Assembly: GCF_003634705.1 (NCBI RefSeq)
Contig: NZ_RBWU01000004.1
Location: forward strand, 1 to 64,000
Reading direction: 5' to 3'
Length of the DNA: 64,000 nt
DNA from: Actinomadura pelletieri DSM 43383
GTDB taxonomy: Bacteria; Actinomycetota; Actinomycetes; Streptosporangiales; Streptosporangiaceae
The notes under the pieces were generated by a model. It saw only the letters and a list, made by a program, of their open reading frames with translations. It was not told where the DNA came from and ran no database searches. Shown in pieces: positions 60,517-64,000 of this stretch (its first letter is position 1; every line of letters starts with the position of its first letter). A program made the translations under genes and the position numbers.

Positions 60517-61155
60517 TCAACAGGCGGGTACGGCGAGCCTGCTGCGGCGCCGGTAGCGGGGCCGCCAGCTCGTCCGGTAGACGAGCCGGACCGGCGGCGG
60601 CAGCAGCCGCAGCACCGCGCGGCGGGTGGGCTCGGGCGCGTCGTCCAGCAGCCATGGCAGGAAGACGCCGAGGTTCCGGACGCCGAGTTCGCGACGGAAC
60701 TCGACGTCGAACGTCCCCCACTCGTACGGCGTGAGCGTGGACGAGATCAGCGGCAGGACGTCCGACTCCTTGAAGTCGAGCAGCGCGCACACCGCCCCGC
60801 GCAGGTCCCGCACGTACCGGGCGAACAAGGGCCGGTCGCGCCGCTCCAGCGCCGCGTCGACGGCGTCCATCAACGGGACGACCCGCAGCGCCCGCACCGC
60901 CATGGCGTCGAGGACGGCTCCGACGTGCCCCGGGGCGCCCGCCTCCGTCGCGTACATCACCGTCCAGAGGGCGCGTTTCTCGGCGATGTCCTGGACGCGC
61001 CAGTACGAGGTGAACAGGCACCAGGTGTTCGCGACCGCCACACCGGTGAGCGCGCCGTCCGCCCCCGCCGCGGCCTCCAGCCGGGCCATGTCGCGCCGGA
61101 ACGCGTCGTACGTCGCGTCCAGCATCGTGAGGTCGAACCGCCGTGGCTCGCCCAT
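60517..61155 (-). CDS. Hemerythrin-like protein lacking iron ligands
   Basis: Four-helix protein of 212 residues with hemerythrin-domain spacing: MLDATYDAFRRDMARL, WRVQDIAEKRALWTVM, AVRALRVVPLMDAV and LLDFKESDVLPLIS. The places where family members have His (HD, HHExxE, EH, HE) hold Thr/Tyr, Arg/Val, Arg/Ala and Phe/Lys, so binding of a diiron site is unlikely. ATG 61155 behind GGGAGG. It lies upstream of qcrB on the same strand (115 bases apart). Confidence 0.62.
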   Translation of the reverse strand: MGEPRRFDLTMLDATYDAFRRDMARLEAAAGADGALTGVAVANTWCLFTSYWRVQDIAEKRALWTVMYATEAGAPGHVGAVLDAMAVRALRVVPLMDAVDAALERRDRPLFARYVRDLRGAVCALLDFKESDVLPLISSTLTPYEWGTFDVEFRRELGVRNLGVFLPWLLDDAPEPTRRAVLRLLPPPVRLVYRTSWRPRYRRRSRLAVPAC

Positions 61156-61322
61156 GCCGCCTCCCAACCTCTCCCGACCGGGCACCTCCACTATGAAGAT
61201 GGATCGGGCTGGCGGAATGTGACACGATCCGGAGCCTGTCTCCTGTGATCTGCCCCACCGCACGAGGAGTATGCGGGCGGTACCTTGGCGGGAATCATCC
61301 TCCGGGCGGAAAGGGGCCGCGC

Positions 61323-61850
61323 ATGGCCATGGACGCGGCGGGCGTCGACATCGCCTCCCTCATCCTGCGGATCTCCGTGGGCGGCACCCTCGTCGCCCAC
61401 GGCTGGAACCACGCGTTCGGCGGCGGCCGGATCGAGGGCACGGCGGGCTGGTTCGAGTCGATGGGGCTGCGGCCCGGGAAACTGCACGCGCTGATGGCCA
61501 CCGGCACCGAACTCGGCGCGGGCGTCCTGCTCGTCCTCGGGCTCCTCACCCCGCTCGCGGCGGCGGGCGCGGTCGGCACGATGCTGGTCGCGTTCGTCAC
61601 CGCGCACCTGCGCAACGGCTTCTTCATCTTCCGCCCCGGCCAGGGCTACGAGTACGTCCTGATGATCATCATGGTGGCGTGCGCGCTGGGAGCCCTCGGC
61701 GGTGGCGCGGTGTCCGTCGACCGCGCGCTCGGTGTGACGGACGACCTGTCCGGTTGGCCCGGCCTCGCGATCACCGCGCTCGCGGGCGGGCTCGGCGGCG
61801 CGCTGCTCCTGGCGGTCTTCTGGCGCCCGGCGAAGGAGCCGCAGAGCTGA
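61323..61850 (+). CDS. DoxX-family membrane protein
   Basis: Membrane protein of 175 residues with four helices: LILRISVGGTLVAHGWNH, ATGTELGAGVLLVLGLLTPLAAAGAV, YEYVLMIIMVACALGALGGG and GLAITALAGGLGGALLLAVFW. It belongs to the DoxX/MadR-like group, members of which take part in quinone-linked or thiol redox processes. The stop abuts the convergent TetR stop. Confidence 0.85.
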   Translation: MAMDAAGVDIASLILRISVGGTLVAHGWNHAFGGGRIEGTAGWFESMGLRPGKLHALMATGTELGAGVLLVLGLLTPLAAAGAVGTMLVAFVTAHLRNGFFIFRPGQGYEYVLMIIMVACALGALGGGAVSVDRALGVTDDLSGWPGLAITALAGGLGGALLLAVFWRPAKEPQS

Positions 61851-62444
61851 TCAGCCGGCCGGACGGGCCCCGAGCGCGCGGAGCGCGAACGCCGTGATCT
61901 GGGCCGCGGTCTCCGCCGCCTCGGCCCGGGCCAGGCCCGCCAGCTGGTCGTCGAACGCCTGGCCGAGCGCGGCGCGGACGAACCGCGCGTCCGGGCCGGG
62001 ATCGGTCCAGGGGAACGAGCCGTCCGCGCGTCCCGCCGCGAGGATCTCCGCGATGATCGTCTCCTGCTCGGCGGTGACACGTCCCCGCTCCCCGGCGTAG
62101 CCACGGGCGCGGACCGTCTCACCGGAGGCGAGCGCGAGAACCCTCTCGCGACGCTCGTCCGCGGTGATCGCCAGCATCCCCGCGATCAGCGCGGTCAGCG
62201 CCTCGGCCGGGGACGCGGCGGAGGCGGCGAGCTCCCGCAGCTCGGTCATCACCCGGGTGCTGTCCCGGCGGAACAGCGCCAGCAGCAGCGCGTCCTTGGA
62301 CTCGAAGTGCCGGTAGAACGCGCGGGTCGACAGGCCCGCCGCGGCCAGGATGTCGGTGATGGACACCGAGGCGCCGCGCGCCTCCGCGAGGCACCGGTAC
62401 GCGGCGTCGATGATGCGCGCCCTCTCGGCGGGCTGACCGGGCAC
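61851..62444 (-). CDS. TetR-family regulator
   Basis: Regulator of 197 residues: VSITDILAAAGLSTRAFYRHFESKDALLLALF is the helix-turn-helix. The C-terminal domain is typical of the actinobacterial TetR branch. GTG start. Its target is unknown; it could be the NrfD-containing operon upstream on the same strand or DoxX. Confidence 0.9.
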   Translation of the reverse strand: MPGQPAERARIIDAAYRCLAEARGASVSITDILAAAGLSTRAFYRHFESKDALLLALFRRDSTRVMTELRELAASAASPAEALTALIAGMLAITADERRERVLALASGETVRARGYAGERGRVTAEQETIIAEILAAGRADGSFPWTDPGPDARFVRAALGQAFDDQLAGLARAEAAETAAQITAFALRALGARPAG

Positions 62445-62484
62445 GGGCAGGGCCCCTCTCCTGTGCCTCCAGTGAGGGGCCAGC

Positions 62485-63510
62485 CTACCCAGCGGCGGCC
62501 CGGAGCCGCTCCCGTTGTGGAATCACGGTGTACTTGGGGTCCCGCGCCGACTGGACTCCCGCGTGGAAGACGCCGAAGCGGGTGCAGGCCGAGCCCGCCA
62601 GCAGCGCCGCCCCGGCGAGCGCCGCCGCGGCGCGGTGGCGCCCGCCGAGCACGGCGCCGGTGGCCCCCGCGACCGACAGGATGTCGGCCGCGCGCAGGAG
62701 CTTGCCGGCCCTGCCCGTCGTGTACGTCTCGGCGACCATCCCCATGCGACGCCGCATCACCTTCGCCGACGCCAGTTCCAGGGCCGTGCCGAGAACCGCC
62801 GCGGTGCGCATCGGCCCCGTCTCGCCGACCGGGCCCGCGACCAGCGCCATGCCGGACGCGGCGGCCGTGGCCGAACCGGCGAACACGAACGGCAGCTCGC
62901 GGTGCGCCTCGTGCCACCCGGGCACGGCCGTGTCGGCGGCCAGCACGGCGGTGTAGGTGGCGACGACCGGCCCCAGCGCCGCGGCCCCGGCGGTGGCGGC
63001 CCGGCCGAGCCGCGGCCCCCATCCGGTCACGTCCAGGACGGCGGCACCGCCCACGGCGGGACCGTAGGCGGCCAGCAGCCAGGAACCCATGCTCATCGGC
63101 GACGTCGGCTTCATGACCCGCAGCATGTTGGCGAACCGTTCGGGCCGTCCGAGGTCGTGGATCAACGCGGCGGTCGACCCGCCGAGGGCGGCGAGCGAGG
63201 AGATCTTCAGTGCCCGTGCGACGCGGGGACGGCCGGTGAACCCCGCGCCCGCGGCCAGCACCGAACCCGCCCCGGCGAGACCGCCGAGGAAGAAGTACCC
63301 GGCGACGTCGAACGACTTCCAGACGGGCGGGTTCAGGATCGGCTTGCCGTAGTAGGACGTGAACTCGGCCTCCGGCACCATCGCCTTCTCGCCCCGGTTC
63401 TTACCCCGCCCCCGGCGGCGGTGCCGCACGCCCTCACCGACCCGGGCCTTCCGCATGTCCTTCCCGCCCGTGCTCTCGCTCGTGTTCCCAGGCGGGTCCG
63501 GGTCGCTCAT
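62485..63510 (-). CDS. NrfD-like membrane subunit (formate dehydrogenase type)
   Basis: Membrane protein of 341 residues with about eight helices: VAGYFFLGGLAGAGSVLAAGA, SSLAALGGSTAALIHDLGRPERFANMLRVMKPTSPMSMGSWLLAAYGP and VATYTAVLAADTAVPGWHEAHRELPFVFAGSATAAASGMAL. The conserved DLGRPxRFxNMLR is the NrfD/PsrC hallmark. It exchanges electrons with quinones. ATGA overlap with the iron-sulfur subunit. A charged N-terminal 45-residue tail is present. Confidence 0.92.
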   Translation of the reverse strand: MSDPDPPGNTSESTGGKDMRKARVGEGVRHRRRGRGKNRGEKAMVPEAEFTSYYGKPILNPPVWKSFDVAGYFFLGGLAGAGSVLAAGAGFTGRPRVARALKISSLAALGGSTAALIHDLGRPERFANMLRVMKPTSPMSMGSWLLAAYGPAVGGAAVLDVTGWGPRLGRAATAGAAALGPVVATYTAVLAADTAVPGWHEAHRELPFVFAGSATAAASGMALVAGPVGETGPMRTAAVLGTALELASAKVMRRRMGMVAETYTTGRAGKLLRAADILSVAGATGAVLGGRHRAAAALAGAALLAGSACTRFGVFHAGVQSARDPKYTVIPQRERLRAAAG

Positions 63511-64000
63511 CGTCCGCCTCCCGCGCGGCCGTGGACGGCGAAGACCGCGGCGAGCCCGCCGAGCAGCGTGGCGGCGGCCATCCCCGCGTGCTTCCACATG
63601 GACGGCAGGTCGCGCGTGGTGACGACGGGATCGGGTGGCAGCCCGTACACCTCCGGCTCGTCCAGCAGGAGGAAGAACGCGCCGTCGCCGCCGACACCGT
63701 CGTCCGGGTCGTGACCGTACAGGCGCGCGTCGTCGACACCGAGTTCGTGCAGCTGGTCGACGCGCATCGCGGCGCGCTCGCGCAGTTCGTCGAGGGGGCC
63801 GTACTGGATGGAGTCGGTGGGGCACGCCTTCGCGCACGCCGGTTCCATCCCGACGCCGATCCGGTCGTAGCACATCGTGCACTTCCACGCGCGCCCGTCG
63901 CCCTTGCGCTGGTCGATGACGCCGTAGGGGCAGGCCGGGATGCAGTACCCGCAGCCGTTACAGATGTCCTCCTGGACGACGACGGTGCCGAACTCCGTCC
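63507..64000 (-). CDS. 4Fe-4S electron-transfer subunit (FdhB-like), 5' end missing
   Basis: The C-terminal part of an iron-sulfur subunit: CNGCGYCIPACPYGVI is one cluster site, CTMCYDRIGVGMEPACAKACPTDSIQYG another. An unusual extension with a membrane segment (HAGMAAATLLGGLAAVFAVHG) anchors it. It couples to NrfD by a 4-base overlap and, in relatives, to a molybdopterin catalytic subunit. The latter should lie beyond the window end. Formate dehydrogenase is the most likely assignment. Confidence 0.88.
   Translation of the reverse strand, partial: TEFGTVVVQEDICNGCGYCIPACPYGVIDQRKGDGRAWKCTMCYDRIGVGMEPACAKACPTDSIQYGPLDELRERAAMRVDQLHELGVDDARLYGHDPDDGVGGDGAFFLLLDEPEVYGLPPDPVVTTRDLPSMWKHAGMAAATLLGGLAAVFAVHGRAGGGR

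Overview
This window is about 72% GC with the codon use, tRNA cluster and gene content of a filamentous actinomycete. GlgE, the mycobacterium-like Rv0081-Rv0087 synteny, DUF2637, CE1758/CE1759 and the ECF42/DGPF pair fit an Actinomadura-like (Streptosporangiales) chromosome. The order is inferred, because no rRNA or other decisive marker is present. The window is densely coded, with many 4-base ATGA/GTGA overlaps inside operons. No transposase, integrase, prophage or CRISPR array was seen.

Layout. 0-14 kb holds mostly single housekeeping and accessory genes: the N-terminal end of glgE, a STAS protein, a C-N hydrolase, a TusA-like protein, a stand-alone LigD polymerase domain, uppP, a DGPF protein with its ECF42 sigma factor behind a matching TGTCGA-N18-CGAC promoter, a 1.5-kb-residue CtpI-like P-type ATPase and a secreted sugar dehydrogenase. 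14-28.4 kb is catabolic. An IclR gene is divergent from an FAD hydroxylase/SnoaL/amidohydrolase operon. A second IclR gene with hydroxyquinol dioxygenase and maleylacetate reductase is divergent from a four-gene operon (FAD hydroxylase, AtzA-type amidohydrolase, esterase, methylmalonate-semialdehyde dehydrogenase). Together they suggest funnelling of hydroxylated aromatics through hydroxyquinol and maleylacetate to 3-oxoadipate.

28.4-39 kb holds a calcium-type P-type ATPase, an ArsR regulator and a six-gene hydrogenase-related membrane complex with the gene order of M. tuberculosis Rv0081-Rv0087. The ArsR gene and the complex operon share a 16-bp near-palindrome. The large subunit lacks all four nickel-binding cysteines, so the complex should not be a hydrogenase. 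39-43.7 kb holds a sulfur-type ABC importer whose operon also carries an AprA-like flavoprotein and a two-cluster ferredoxin. A small leader ORF ending in RRHVDLLRVCSASC precedes it, matching the actinobacterial sulfur-operon leader-peptide type.

43.7-45 kb is non-coding and repeat-rich, ending in a Gly-Cys-Val tRNA cluster. 45-58 kb is a mosaic of small units: CHAP protein, universal stress protein, CE1758/CE1759 flavin pair, ArsR-AHSA1 pair, PEBP protein, DUF2637 membrane protein, Tat-exported intradiol dioxygenase divergent from an AraC regulator, a 4 x 160-bp A-B-A-B repeat, erythromycin-esterase-like protein, tandem DUF427 and a Crp/Fnr regulator. 58-64 kb is respiratory: TetR with its operator, a lone qcrB, a hemerythrin-like protein without iron ligands, DoxX, TetR, and the NrfD and iron-sulfur subunits of a membrane oxidoreductase (probably formate dehydrogenase) cut by the window end.
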